Assembly: GCA_020847735.1 (NCBI GenBank)
Contig: JADLBL010000021.1
Location: 62,001 to 126,000 of the forward strand
DNA length: 64,000 nucleotides
Direction of reading: 5' to 3'
Source of the DNA: Candidatus Eisenbacteria bacterium
GTDB taxonomy: Bacteria > Eisenbacteria > RBG-16-71-46
Shown: positions 34,877 through 43,781 of the stretch, in pieces
Layout: every line of letters starts with the position of its first letter
Position numbering within the stretch: position 1 is the stretch's first letter
Notes under the pieces: model-generated
The model's database searches: none
What the model was told of the DNA's origin: nothing
Seen by the model: the letters and a program-made list of their open reading frames with translations, nothing else
Translations under genes and position numbers: made by a program

Positions 34877-36006
34877 CGAAGCTGCGCGTGCTCGCGGCGA
34901 TGAGCGGCGGCGTGGACTCGGCCGTCGCCGCGGCGCTGCTCGCCGAGCAGGGCCACGAAGTGACCGGCGTGACGCTGCGGCTCGCCTGCTACGGCAGCAC
35001 GCCCGCCAGCCCGCGGGCCTGCTGCACGCTCGACGCGCTCGACGACGCGCGCCGCACCGCCATGGCGATGGGCTTCCCGCACCACGTGATCGACGCCGAG
35101 GAGGTGTTCCGGCACCGCGTGCTGCAGCCCTTCGCGGACGGCTACGCGAGCGGTCGCACGCCGTATCCGTGCGCGCTCTGCAACCAGCACCTCAAGTTCG
35201 GCGACCTCGTGACCCGCATGGAGCTGACCGGCGCCGACGTGCTGGCGACCGGCCACTACGCGCAGGTGCGCGAGGCGGCGCCGGGGGAGTTCGGGCTCTA
35301 CCGCGCCGCGGATCGCGCCAAGGACCAGACCTACGCGCTGGCGCTGGTGCCGTACGCCGCCCTCGCGCGCGTGCGCCTGCCGCTCGGACCGCTCGAGAAG
35401 TCCGAGGTGCGCGCGCACGCGCAGCGCCTGGGACTTTCCGTCTGGGACAAGGTCGAGAGCCAGGACCTGTGCTTCGTACCCGACGGCGACTACGCGGGCT
35501 ACCTCGAGCGCGCGATGGGTGAGACGCGCGGCACGCGGCCTGGCGCGTTCCTCGATGCGACCGGCGCGCGCGTCGGCACGCATCGCGGCCTGATCCACTA
35601 CACCGTCGGCCAGCGCAGGGGGCTCGGCCTGAGCGCGGCGGAGCCGCTCTACGTGCTCGCGCTCGATCCGGCGGCGAACACGGTGACGGTCGGCCCGCGC
35701 GCGCAGCTCGACGCGGCCGGACTCGTGACCGGACGCGTCCACTGGCTGCTGCCGGCGCCGCCCGCCGACGGCGCGCGCGCGCTGGTTCGCATCCGCTACA
35801 GTCATGCTGGCGCGATGGCGACGCTGCACGCCCGCGGCGACGGCGTGCTCGTGCGCTTCGACGCGCCGCAGGCGGCGGTGACGCCCGGGCAGCTGGCGGT
35901 GTTCTACGACGGCGAGCGCTGCCTGGGAGGCGCCGAGATCCTCCACGGCGTCGCCGGAGCCGGGGCCGCGCCGACGACGGGGCGCGCGGGAGCGCCGGCC
36001 GCTTGA
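34873..36006 (+). CDS. mnmA: tRNA-specific 2-thiouridylase MnmA
   Basis: 377 residues from GTG 34873, overlapping the desulfurase stop by 4 bases. The PP-loop SGGVDS is at residues 11-16. The catalytic cysteines lie in YPCALCNQHLKF and in SQDLCFVPDGDY, and HRGLIHYTVGQRRGLG marks the central domain. It thiolates U34 of tRNA-Lys/Glu/Gln in the cytoplasm. Translational coupling to the cysteine desulfurase supplies the sulfur donor. An extra CC in PRACCTLDALDDARR corresponds to the family's CCS/T-D segment. The C-terminal 15 residues are low-complexity. Confidence 0.93.
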   Translation: MTKLRVLAAMSGGVDSAVAAALLAEQGHEVTGVTLRLACYGSTPASPRACCTLDALDDARRTAMAMGFPHHVIDAEEVFRHRVLQPFADGYASGRTPYPCALCNQHLKFGDLVTRMELTGADVLATGHYAQVREAAPGEFGLYRAADRAKDQTYALALVPYAALARVRLPLGPLEKSEVRAHAQRLGLSVWDKVESQDLCFVPDGDYAGYLERAMGETRGTRPGAFLDATGARVGTHRGLIHYTVGQRRGLGLSAAEPLYVLALDPAANTVTVGPRAQLDAAGLVTGRVHWLLPAPPADGARALVRIRYSHAGAMATLHARGDGVLVRFDAPQAAVTPGQLAVFYDGERCLGGAEILHGVAGAGAAPTTGRAGAPAA

Positions 36007-36908
36007 AGACGCGCACGCTCGCGCGCTGCCTTGCCTGCGGCCACGAGGGGGATCTGTGGCCGCTGGCGATGACCTACCGCTGGGAGGGCGTCGAGTTTCC
36101 CGCGGCCGAGTGCCCCGCATGTGGAATGCGCTTCCTGCGCGTCCAGCCCGAGGGCGACTCGCTCGCCGCGCTCTACTCGGCGGACTACTTCCAGACCGAC
36201 TTCCGCTGCGGCCGCAGCGCGGCGCACTCGTTCGACGAGGCGTCGTTCCGCGCCGAGAACGAAGGGCTGCTGGCGCGCTTCGAACCGTATCGCGGAGCGG
36301 GCCGGCTGCTCGAGGTGGGCTGCGCCTCGGGCTGGCTGCTCAAGCACGCGGCCGAGCGCGGCTGGCGCGCGACCGGCGTGGAGCTTTCGGCGGACGCGGT
36401 CGCGCACGCGCGCGGGCTCGGACTCGACGTGCGGCAGGGGACGCTGGCCGACGCGGCGCTGCCCGCGTCGTCGTTCGACCTCGTCTACATGGGCGACGTG
36501 CTCGAGCACGTTCCCGACTGCCGCGAGGTCGTCCGCGAGGTGGCGCGCGTGCTCGCGCCGGGCGGGCACTTCTTCCTGCGCGGGCCGGCCACGACCCACT
36601 CGCTCGCGCGCTCGCTCGCGCTCGCCGCCTGCGGCGCGATCGGCCGGCCGATCGTCCTGCGCGAGCCGCCCTATCACCTGTGGGAGTTCACGCCCCGGCC
36701 GCTGGCCGCACTGCTCGCGCGCGAGGGGCTCGAGGTCGTGGCCCTGGAGCAGGCGAAGATCCCGCCCGGCCGCGCCCACGGCCGCAAGAGCCTCGTGCAG
36801 CGCGCGGCGATGGCGGCGCTCGACGCCGTCAACGTGCCCCTGACGCGCGCGTTCAACGTGCTCGGCGACCGTCTGGTGCTGATCGCCCGCCGTCCGCGCG
36901 GCGCGTAG
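36003..36908 (+). CDS. SAM-dependent methyltransferase with N-terminal zinc-ribbon
   Basis: 301 residues from TTG 36003, overlapping the mnmA stop (TTGA). N-terminal CLACG and CPACG pairs (about residues 9-13 and 38-42) form a probable zinc knuckle. The class I Rossmann motif follows: LLEVGCASGWLLKHA, then TGVELS, then FDLVYMGDVLEHVPDCREVV. The C-terminal part (YHLWEFTPRPLAALLAREG) matches the 'Methyltransf_23' style found in sugar or lipid C-methyltransferases. The substrate is not evident; operon position with mnmA does not necessarily mean tRNA modification. Confidence 0.8.
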   Translation: MKTRTLARCLACGHEGDLWPLAMTYRWEGVEFPAAECPACGMRFLRVQPEGDSLAALYSADYFQTDFRCGRSAAHSFDEASFRAENEGLLARFEPYRGAGRLLEVGCASGWLLKHAAERGWRATGVELSADAVAHARGLGLDVRQGTLADAALPASSFDLVYMGDVLEHVPDCREVVREVARVLAPGGHFFLRGPATTHSLARSLALAACGAIGRPIVLREPPYHLWEFTPRPLAALLAREGLEVVALEQAKIPPGRAHGRKSLVQRAAMAALDAVNVPLTRAFNVLGDRLVLIARRPRGA

Positions 36909-36974
36909 GGCCCCGCGCGGGCCGCCCCGCGCGTCTTGGTGCGGCCGCGAGCGCGCTGCTAGGGTCCGCCGGCC

Positions 36975-37988
36975 ATGTCCGCGCCAGCGTCCGATTCCGC
37001 CCCCGCCGTCGAAGCCTGCGGTCTGCGCCGCGACTTTCGCACCTCGCGGGGGGCGCCGGCGGTGACCGCGCTCGCCGGCATTGACCTGCGCATCGAGCGC
37101 GGCGAGGTCTTCGGACTCCTCGGACCGAACGGCGCGGGCAAGACCACGGCCATCAAGATCTTCAACACGCTGCTCTTTCCGACCGCCGGCGAGGCGCGGG
37201 TCGCCGGCTTCGACGTGGTTCGCGAGCCGAACCAGGTGCGGCGCCGCATCGGTCTCGTCTCGGGCGGCGAGAACTCGGGCTACGGCATCCTCACGGTGCG
37301 CGAGTGCCTGTGGATGTTCTCGCAATTCTACGGTGTGCCCGGGTCGCTCGCGCGTCCGCGCATCGAGGAACTGATCGGGGTCGTGGGGCTGACCGGTCAG
37401 GCGGGCACGCGCATCAATCGCCTGTCCACCGGCCAGCGGCAGCGCATGAACTTCGCGCGCGGGTTCGTCTCGGACCCGGAAATCCTGTTCCTCGACGAGC
37501 CGACGCTCGGCATGGACGTGAACGCCGCGCGCGTGCTGCGCGAGTTCGTGCTCCAGTGGGTGCGCGAGCGCGAGGGTCGCACGGTGCTGCTGACCACGCA
37601 CTACATGGCCGAGGCGGATCAGATGTGCGACCGCATCGCGATCATCGACCGCGGCCGCGTGCTCGCCTGCGACACGCCGGCGACGCTGCGGCGCTCGGTG
37701 CAGGGCGGTCAGCACGTCGAGCTCGAGGTGCTGGCGCGCGTGCCCGGGACGCCGCCGGCGGGCGAGGTGCTCGGCATCCCGCTCGCCTGGGGCGCGCCTC
37801 ATCCGGAGCGCGGCACGCTGTCGCTCAAGCTGACGCTCCCCGAAGGCGGCGTGCTCGGCGACGTGCTGCGCGCGCTGGAGGAGCGCGGCTGGGCGGTGCA
37901 GGGCGTCTCGACGCGCGAGACGAGCCTGGAGGACGCGTTCCTCCGCATCGTCGGGCGCGGCCTCGACGACGCCGGGGCGCCGGCGTGA
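36975..37988 (+). CDS. ABC-2 type exporter, ATP-binding protein
   Basis: 337 residues from ATG 36975. Walker A LLGPNGAGKTTAIK, the Q-loop region VSGGENSG, signature LSTGQRQRMNFARG (LSTGQ variant of LSGGQ), Walker B ILFLDEPTLGMD and the H-loop TTHYMAEADQMCDR. The roughly 80-residue C-terminal extension (LEVLARVPG..., VSTRETSLEDAFLRIVG) is typical of ABC-2 DrrA/NatA-type ATPases. Its stop overlaps the first permease start (GTGA), and a second permease overlaps the first, giving a three-gene exporter operon. Cargo (drug, sodium, lipid or polysaccharide) cannot be told. Confidence 0.92.
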   Translation: MSAPASDSAPAVEACGLRRDFRTSRGAPAVTALAGIDLRIERGEVFGLLGPNGAGKTTAIKIFNTLLFPTAGEARVAGFDVVREPNQVRRRIGLVSGGENSGYGILTVRECLWMFSQFYGVPGSLARPRIEELIGVVGLTGQAGTRINRLSTGQRQRMNFARGFVSDPEILFLDEPTLGMDVNAARVLREFVLQWVREREGRTVLLTTHYMAEADQMCDRIAIIDRGRVLACDTPATLRRSVQGGQHVELEVLARVPGTPPAGEVLGIPLAWGAPHPERGTLSLKLTLPEGGVLGDVLRALEERGWAVQGVSTRETSLEDAFLRIVGRGLDDAGAPA

Positions 37989-38809
37989 GCGCGTTTCTCG
38001 AAGCCCTTGCGCTCGACGCGCGCGCCGCGTACGCGCGCGCCTGGGTGCGGGTCGTGGGCTCGTTCCGCCAGCTCGACTGGATCATCTCGGACGCGGTGCT
38101 GCCCAACCTGGGCATGTGCGCGTTCGTGCTTCTGTACCGGGCGCTCGGCGCGCCGAAGAGCTACGAGGCGCTCGCGGTGATCGGCGGCGTGCTCTCGACC
38201 TTCTGGATCAACGTGCTGTGGGGAATGGGCGCGCAGCTCTACTGGGAGAAGCAGCAGGGCCAGCTCCAGCTCTACTTCGCCGCGCCCTGCTCGCGCATGG
38301 CGATCCTGACCGGCATGGCCGCGGGCGGGCTCGCGGCGACGATCCTGCGCTCGGGCGTGGGCGTCGCGCTCGGCCTGTGGGTCTTCCAGGTGCGCCTCGA
38401 GCCGTTCTCGCCCTGGCTCTTCACGGCGGTCTTCCTGCTGACGATGACGGCCCTCTACGCGCTCGGCATGACGCTCGCGAGCCTGTTCCTGCTCTACGGA
38501 CGCGAGGCGTGGCACACCTGCAACGCGCTCATGGAGCCGGTGTACTTCCTCTCCGGGCTCTATTTCCCGATCCGCACGCTGGGCGCACTGGGGGCCGTCG
38601 CCGCGGGCGTGCTGCCGCTGACGCTGGGCGTGGACGCGCTTCGACAGGTGCTGCTCGGCGAACAGGCGCACGGCCTGCTGCCCGTGCACGCCGAACTGGC
38701 GGCGCTCGCGGGCTTCACGGTGGTGTTCCTGTTCGCCGCGCGCTTCGCGCTCGGCTGGCTGGAGCGGCTCGCCAAGCGCGAGGGCCGGCTGACCCTGAGG
38801 TGGCAGTGA
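37985..38809 (+). CDS. ABC-2 type exporter permease, first subunit
   Basis: 274 residues from GTG 37985. It contains about six hydrophobic segments (NLGMCAFVLLYRAL; ALAVIGGVLSTFWINVLWGM; LFTAVFLLTMTALYALGMTL; AALAGFTVVFLFAARFALGW). The conserved ABC-2 loop near PVYFLSGLYFPIRTLG and PLTLGVDALRQVLLG is present. The inner-membrane permease is probably a heterodimer with the next gene, because each has a single transmembrane domain and both are coupled to the ATPase by 4-base overlaps. Confidence 0.85.
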   Translation: MSAFLEALALDARAAYARAWVRVVGSFRQLDWIISDAVLPNLGMCAFVLLYRALGAPKSYEALAVIGGVLSTFWINVLWGMGAQLYWEKQQGQLQLYFAAPCSRMAILTGMAAGGLAATILRSGVGVALGLWVFQVRLEPFSPWLFTAVFLLTMTALYALGMTLASLFLLYGREAWHTCNALMEPVYFLSGLYFPIRTLGALGAVAAGVLPLTLGVDALRQVLLGEQAHGLLPVHAELAALAGFTVVFLFAARFALGWLERLAKREGRLTLRWQ

Positions 38810-39648
38810 GCGCGGCGCTCGCGCGGGTGCGCGTCGCCGCCTGGCTCGGCTGGCAGGTGGACTCGAACTGGGCCGACCCGGCGCTGTTCGTCATCTACGT
38901 CGTCGCCCGGCCGCTCGCGGTCTCGCTCATCCTCGTCGCCATGTACTGGGCGGTGAGCGGGCAGGCGCTGCATTCGGCGGCGTTCGCCGGGTTCTTCGTC
39001 GCGAACGCCTTCCACTCGTACGTCAACACCGTGGTCGTGGATCTCGGCTGGGTCGTCTTCTCCGAGCGGGAGGAGTACGAAACCCTGAAGTACGTGTACG
39101 CCTCGCCGATGGGTATGCCGACGTTCCTGCTCGGCCGCTCGGCGATCAAGTTCGGGCGCGGCACGATCAGCGTGCTGCTCTCGCTCGCGCTGGGATGGTG
39201 GGCCCTGGGCGTGCGCTGGGACTGGAGCGCCGTGCAGCCGCTGCCGCTCGCGCTCGCCCTCGCGCTCGGGCTGTTCGCGACGCTTTGCGGGGCGATGCTG
39301 CTCGCGGGCGCCTGCCTCGTGCTGACGCGCGCGGCGATCGTCGTGCTCGACGGAGTGACGCTCGCGCTCTACCTGCTGTGCGGGGTGATCTTTCCCGTGG
39401 ACCTGCTGCCGCCGCCGCTGCGCGCACTCTCGCTGCTGCTGCCCTGGACCTGGTGGTACGAGGCGATCCGCCGCTTCCTGCTCGGCACGACCGCGAGCAC
39501 GACGCTCGCGGGCCTGTCCGACGCGCAGCTCCTCGGCGGATTCGCGCTCGTCACCGCCGGCTTCGCGGTGGTGGCCGGATGGTTGTTCCGCTGGTTCGAG
39601 AACCGCGCCCGCGCGCTCGGGAGGCTGGATCAGACGACGATGTTCTGA
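38806..39648 (+). CDS. ABC-2 type exporter permease, second subunit
   Basis: 280 residues from GTG 38806, overlapping the previous stop (GTGA). About six transmembrane segments (FVIYVVARPLAVSLILVAMY; LALALALGLFATLCGAMLLA; LLGGFALVTAGFAVVAGWLF) and the family loop YLLCGVIFPVDLLPPPLRAL and LLPWTWWYEAIRRFLLG. It pairs with the preceding permease. It ends the operon; the tRNA cluster starts 142 bases downstream with its own promoter. Confidence 0.85.
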   Translation: MSAALARVRVAAWLGWQVDSNWADPALFVIYVVARPLAVSLILVAMYWAVSGQALHSAAFAGFFVANAFHSYVNTVVVDLGWVVFSEREEYETLKYVYASPMGMPTFLLGRSAIKFGRGTISVLLSLALGWWALGVRWDWSAVQPLPLALALALGLFATLCGAMLLAGACLVLTRAAIVVLDGVTLALYLLCGVIFPVDLLPPPLRALSLLLPWTWWYEAIRRFLLGTTASTTLAGLSDAQLLGGFALVTAGFAVVAGWLFRWFENRARALGRLDQTTMF

Positions 39649-39728
39649 CGTCCGCGCGCCGCGAGCGCGTTGCCCCCTCCGGCGTGGCGCCGCCCGAGCT
39701 CCGAACGTCCCACCATGCCCCGCGTGGC

Positions 39729-39757
39729 TTGCCTGCCGGGCGTCGAACGGCTAGATT
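39729..39757 (+). promoter_or_regulatory. Predicted promoter of the tRNA cluster
   Basis: TTGCCT (39729-39734), 17 bases, TAGATT (39752-39757), 33 bases before tRNA-Ser(UGA). Strong match to the box pair seen elsewhere in the window. Confidence 0.5.
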
Positions 39758-39790
39758 CCGTCGCCGCCGGTGGTGGGAGGCCGAACTCGC

Positions 39791-39876
39791 GGAGGGATGG
39801 CCGAGTGGTTTAAGGCGGCGGTCTTGAAAACCGCTGAGCGAAAGCTCCGTGGGTTCGAATCCTACTCCCTCCGCCA
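39791..39876 (+). tRNA. tRNA-Ser(UGA)
   Basis: A class II tRNA with acceptor stem GGAGGGA/TCCCTCC, anticodon TGA at 39825-39827 in loop CTTGAAA, a long variable arm and an encoded CCA tail. It reads UCN serine codons. It is a normal serine tRNA, not the selenocysteine tRNA, whose anticodon would be TCA. Confidence 0.97.
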
Positions 39877-39886
39877 GCAACGACAT

Positions 39887-39978
39887 GGAGAGGTGGCCGA
39901 GTGGCTGAAGGCAGCCGCCTGCTAAGCGGTTGGTCGGGTAAAACTGACCCGGAGGTTCGAATCCTCTCCTCTCCGCCA
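39887..39978 (+). tRNA. tRNA-Ser(GCU)
   Basis: Acceptor GGAGAGG/CCTCTCC, anticodon GCT at 39921-39923 in loop CTGCTAA, a long variable arm (GTCGGGTAAAACTGACCC) and encoded CCA. It reads AGC/AGU serine codons. Ten bases separate it from the preceding tRNA-Ser, so the two are probably cotranscribed. Confidence 0.97.
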
Positions 39979-40021
39979 CACGCGAGCCGTCCGAGGTTCG
40001 CCGCCGCCTCACGGTCGAGGC

Positions 40022-40098
<77 letters not shown>

Positions 40099-40161
40099 TG
40101 TCTCTCCCCGCGCCGCCGGGCGCGGTGTGGATCCACGCGCTCCCCGCGCCGAGGTGACGAC

Positions 40162-40866
40162 ATGATCCGTGTGCTGACCTGCCTGCTGCTCCTCGCCGCG
40201 GCGCTCGCGGCGCCCGCCGCGGCCCAGAAGGGCGGCAAGAAGGTGGACCTGTTCTGGACCTCGCCCGAGTTCGCGGTCCACGAGCCGCGCACGATCGCGA
40301 TGCTGCCGGTGGCCACCTACGACAACAACACCGAGGCCCGCAAGAACGCCGAACTCGCGATCGGCCGGGCGCTGCGCGGCACCGGCTACCGCTGGGTGTC
40401 GGCGCTGGTGACGCGCGACCGGATGTTCAAGGCGGGCGGCGACTCCCTGCTCGAGGCGTTCAACCATCGGTTGCTCGAGGAGCCGCGGCTCGACTCGCTC
40501 GAAGCGCCGGGCTACGCGCGCATGATGTTCGCGAACGCGCTGCTGACGGTCCGCGTGGATCGCTACGAGAAGCTCGAGATGGAGTACAACCAGGCGGGCA
40601 AACCCACCACGACCGTCGCCCTGACCGCGGCCCTGGTGGATTCGAGCGGCCGGCTGCTGTGGACGGCCAGCGGATCGGAGACGGCCGAGGGTCTTTACCA
40701 CGACCCGAACACGAATCCGGTCGGGATCGACGCCAGCGGGCTCAACAACCGGCCCATCACCACGCAGGGTGGCGCGCCCAGCTTCTCCGAGACGCTCGGC
40801 AAACTGCTCGCCCGCTGGGTTCCGAACTTCCCGGCGAAGCCGGCGGCCGCCACGCCCGCGAACTGA
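40162..40866 (+). CDS. Secreted protein of the GNA1162/DUF799-like type
   Basis: 234 residues from ATG 40162 (GAGGTGAC ribosome site). It has a signal peptide (about 1-21). The mature region opens with PRTIAMLPVATYDNNTEARK, then LRGTGYRWVSALVTRDRM and TTTVALTAALVDSSGRLLWT. The pattern 'tiavLPv...n.t' plus 'lvds.g.llW' is that of envelope proteins such as GNA1162 and CsgG-like assembly factors. There is no lipobox. Function unknown; cell-envelope location likely. Confidence 0.65.
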   Translation: MIRVLTCLLLLAAALAAPAAAQKGGKKVDLFWTSPEFAVHEPRTIAMLPVATYDNNTEARKNAELAIGRALRGTGYRWVSALVTRDRMFKAGGDSLLEAFNHRLLEEPRLDSLEAPGYARMMFANALLTVRVDRYEKLEMEYNQAGKPTTTVALTAALVDSSGRLLWTASGSETAEGLYHDPNTNPVGIDASGLNNRPITTQGGAPSFSETLGKLLARWVPNFPAKPAAATPAN

Positions 40867-40870
40867 ACGC

Positions 40871-41410
40871 GTGATCGTTCCCGACGACGAAGCCGGGATT
40901 CGCGCGGCGCTGCGCGAGGCGGGCGAATCGCTGCGCAAGAACGAGGTGCCGGTGGGCTGCGTGATCGTGCACGACGGGTTGATCGTCGGCCGCGGCCACA
41001 ACCAGGTCGAATCGCTGAAGGACGCGACCGCGCACGCCGAGATCCTCGCCATCGGCGCGGCGTCGAACGCGCTCGGCGGCTGGCGCCTGAGCGACTGCAC
41101 GCTCTACGTGACGCTCGAGCCGTGCTCGATGTGCGCCGGCGCGATCGTGCTCGCGCGGCTCGGGCGCGTCGTGTACGGCGCGGCCGACCCCAAGGCCGGC
41201 GCGTGCGGCTCGGTGCTCGACGTGCTCGGCGAGCGACGGCTCAACCACCGGGCCGAGCTGACGGCGGGCGTGCTGGCGGGGGAATGCGGCGAGCTGCTGC
41301 GCGAGTTCTTCCGCCGCCGGCGCAGGGCGGCGCTGCGCCTCGCCGAGGCGGGCGGGCTCGCCGGCGACGAGCCCGGGGCGGACCCGGCCGGCGGGGACTC
41401 CGGGGCCTGA
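40871..41410 (+). CDS. tadA: tRNA-specific adenosine deaminase TadA
   Basis: 179 residues from GTG 40871, four bases after the upstream stop. Zinc deaminase motifs: His55 and catalytic Glu57 in TAHAEILAI, and Cys85/Cys88 in LEPCSMCAGAI. The substrate loop NQVES and the C-terminal ECGELLREFFRRRRRA agree with TadA rather than cytidine deaminase. It converts A34 to inosine in tRNA-Arg(ACG), which is encoded just upstream. The last 25 residues are Gly/Ala/Asp-rich and probably disordered. Confidence 0.93.
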   Translation: MIVPDDEAGIRAALREAGESLRKNEVPVGCVIVHDGLIVGRGHNQVESLKDATAHAEILAIGAASNALGGWRLSDCTLYVTLEPCSMCAGAIVLARLGRVVYGAADPKAGACGSVLDVLGERRLNHRAELTAGVLAGECGELLREFFRRRRRAALRLAEAGGLAGDEPGADPAGGDSGA

Positions 41411-41536
41411 GCCGAACGCACCACGCCGCGGCAGGAGTCGTCCGGCGGCGCCCGCAACTCTGGCCGGGCGTCCCGCGCCTGCGATAGACTTCGCCCGCGA
41501 AGGCGGGAGCCGGGCGCGCGAAGAGGGAGGCGGTTC

Positions 41537-41851
41537 ATGCGCAGGTGGCTGATCCCGGTGCTGTTGCTCTCGGGGGCGACGTTCGCGACCGCGCCCCAGG
41601 CGGCGAGCTACAAGGGCCGTCGCGTGGACGGCCGATGGTTCGAGGGACGTGTCGTCAACACGACCTTCGGCGCCTACGACTGCCAGGTGCGTTTCAGCGG
41701 CGAGCGGGCGCTCATCCGCCTGCCGGCGCTCTCGCTCCAGCTCGAGGGCTTCCTCGAGGACGAGATCATCGCCGACCCGCACGACATCACGGTCGAGGAC
41801 CCGCGACGCGGAGTCTTCTGGACGCTCAGCGTGTTCAACCTCGGCAGCTGA
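41537..41851 (+). CDS. Small secreted hypothetical protein
   Basis: 104 residues from ATG 41537 (GGGAGG site). The signal peptide (MRRWLIPVLLLSGATFATAP) ends near QAAS. The mature 80 residues look like a small beta-barrel (YKGRRVDGRWFEGRVVNTTF; VRFSGERALIRLPALSLQLE). A -10-like TAGACT at 41485 lies 47 bases upstream, suggesting its own promoter. No family recognised. Confidence 0.65.
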   Translation: MRRWLIPVLLLSGATFATAPQAASYKGRRVDGRWFEGRVVNTTFGAYDCQVRFSGERALIRLPALSLQLEGFLEDEIIADPHDITVEDPRRGVFWTLSVFNLGS

Positions 41852-41971
41852 AGCCCGCACGTTCCGCCCGCGGCGGCCAGGTCCCGGGTCGGGCGCCTGC
41901 GCCGCGCTCGCGGAGGGGCGGTTCATGACTTAGCATGACCGCCTGCGCTCCCGCCCCGGAGGATTCCGTTC

Positions 41972-43507
41972 ATGAGCACCGCCGCTCCCGAACCGCTCGT
42001 TTCGCTGTCGGGCGAAGTCCCCCTGCGGCCCTTCGAGGCCGCCGGCGCGGCCGGCGAGGAATCGTTTCTCGCACGCGTTCGCGACGGCGTGCTCGGGCAC
42101 GACGCGCGCATCGAGACCCCGCGGGGAAGCCAGCCGCTCGCCTACTTCGACTACACGGCTTCGGGCCGCTTTCACCGCGAGGTCGAGGACGCGCTCAACC
42201 TCGGCGTGCTGCCCTACATGGCGAACACGCACACCGAGACGAGCGCGACCGGCCGGCTGATGACCCGGCTCTACGAGCGCTCGCTGCGCCGCATCGGCGC
42301 GTACCTGAACGCCGGGCCCGACGACGTCGTGCTGCCGGTCGGCTCGGGCTCGACCGGGGCGGTGAACCGACTGATCCAGGTGATGGGCCTGCGCCTGCCG
42401 AGCCAGCTCGAGGACCGCTGGCATCTTTCGGCCGCGATCCCGGCGAGCGAGCGGCCGGTCGTCTTCCGCAGCCGCATGGAGCACCACAGCAACGACATCA
42501 GCTGGCGGGAGACCATCGCCGAGACCGTGTACGTGCCGTTCGACGCGCACGGGCGCGTCTCGCCCGAGCACCTCGACGCGCTGCTCTCGGGCTACGCCGG
42601 CCGCGCGGTCAAGATCGGGACGTTCTCCGCGGCTTCGAACGTGACCGGCATCCGCAACGACGTGCACGCGCTCGCGCGCGTGCTGCACCGGCACGGCGCG
42701 TGGGCGTTCTTCGACTTCGCGGCGGCCGGGCCGTACGTGGACATGGACCTGCACCCCGCCGGAGCGGACGGGCGGCCGGACCCCGAGGCTTCGCTCGACG
42801 CGGTGTTCCTGTCGGTGCACAAGTTTCTCGGAGGACCGCGCTCGCCGGGGCTGCTGGTCGCGAACCGCCGGCTGTTCTCGAACCGCGTGCCGGTCGAGCC
42901 GGGCGGCGGCACGGTGCTCTACACCGCGCCCGACGAGCACGTCTACCTGAGCGACGCTTCGCACCGGGAGACGGGTGGCACCCCGTCCATCGTCGGCACC
43001 ATCCAGGCGGGGCTGGCCTTCGACCTCAAGGCCTCGATCGGCGAAGCGCGCGCACGGCGGACCGAGCACGAATGGCTGCGGCGCTTTCTCGCCGAGTTCT
43101 CGGATCACCCCTCGATCGAGATTCTCGGCGACCTCACCGTCGAGCGGCTCGGCATCGTCTCGCTCATCTTCCACGGGCTCCATCACAACTTCGCCGTCGC
43201 GCTGCTCAACGACTACTTCGGGCTGCAGGTGCGCGGCGGCTGCATGTGCGCGGGCCCCTACGGGCACGACCTGCTGGGGATCGACGACCAGGTCTCGCGG
43301 GGCATCCGCCGCGAGCTGGAGCACGGTCACTGCGGCCTCAAGCCCGGCTGGGTGAGGGTGAGCTTCTCGCCGGTCACGCGCGAGCAGGAGTTCCAGACCC
43401 TGCTCGAAGGCGTCCGGTTCGTCGCCCGGCAGGGCCGCCGACATCTCGACGATTATCAGCTCGACGACGCGACCGGCGAATGGAAGCTGCGGAGCGTCGT
43501 GGCGTGA
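41972..43507 (+). CDS. Class V aminotransferase: SufS/selenocysteine-lyase-like PLP enzyme
   Basis: 511 residues, about 100 longer than SufS/CsdB. Features: YFDYTASGRFHREVEDAL, the cofactor segment RMEHHSNDISWRE, FDFAAAGPYVDMDLHP, PLP Lys284 in LSVHKFLGGPRSPGLLV, and a Cys pair in RGGCMCAGPYGHDLL (Cys424, Cys426) at the position of the SufS active-site Cys. It belongs to COG0520, which contains cysteine desulfurases and selenocysteine lyases. The two-Cys variant and extra length make the substrate uncertain. Cytoplasmic. ATG 41972 follows GGAGG. A selenium-recycling role would suit the selenoprotein but is speculation. Confidence 0.8.
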   Translation: MSTAAPEPLVSLSGEVPLRPFEAAGAAGEESFLARVRDGVLGHDARIETPRGSQPLAYFDYTASGRFHREVEDALNLGVLPYMANTHTETSATGRLMTRLYERSLRRIGAYLNAGPDDVVLPVGSGSTGAVNRLIQVMGLRLPSQLEDRWHLSAAIPASERPVVFRSRMEHHSNDISWRETIAETVYVPFDAHGRVSPEHLDALLSGYAGRAVKIGTFSAASNVTGIRNDVHALARVLHRHGAWAFFDFAAAGPYVDMDLHPAGADGRPDPEASLDAVFLSVHKFLGGPRSPGLLVANRRLFSNRVPVEPGGGTVLYTAPDEHVYLSDASHRETGGTPSIVGTIQAGLAFDLKASIGEARARRTEHEWLRRFLAEFSDHPSIEILGDLTVERLGIVSLIFHGLHHNFAVALLNDYFGLQVRGGCMCAGPYGHDLLGIDDQVSRGIRRELEHGHCGLKPGWVRVSFSPVTREQEFQTLLEGVRFVARQGRRHLDDYQLDDATGEWKLRSVVA

Positions 43508-43562
43508 GCCACTCCCGGGTTCCCCCGCGGCGTCGCGCGAGCCGGCCCGCGGACGTGCCGAC

Positions 43563-43754
43563 GTGCGCACGCTGACCCGCCGCGCCGCCGCGACGGTGGT
43601 GGCGATCGCCCTGCTGCTGTGGGGCGCGGACAACATCGACCGCGCGGGAGTTCTGCAGTGGCTCGGCTACGCCGCGCTGGCGCTGGGAGCCCTGGTCGCC
43701 TACTACGCCCTCACCGGCCGCACGCTGCTTCCCGGGCGCGACGAGGGCGAGTAA
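43563..43754 (+). CDS. Small two-helix membrane protein
   Basis: 63 residues from GTG 43563. Two hydrophobic helices (AAATVVAIALLLWGADNI and WLGYAALALGALVAYYAL) flank a short polar turn, with an N-terminal RTLTRR positive-inside signal and a short acidic tail. The length and clean helices favour a real inner-membrane peptide. Function unknown. It ends 27 bases before the convergent hydrolase gene. Confidence 0.5.
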   Translation: MRTLTRRAAATVVAIALLLWGADNIDRAGVLQWLGYAALALGALVAYYALTGRTLLPGRDEGE

Positions 43755-43781
43755 CCCCCGGGCCGGCAGGGACCCCGCGCT

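Noticed and set aside
39791-39876. tRNA-Ser with anticodon TGA as a selenocysteine tRNA
   Set aside because: tRNA-Sec has anticodon TCA and an 8-bp acceptor stem; this one has a 7-bp stem and a normal serine anticodon.
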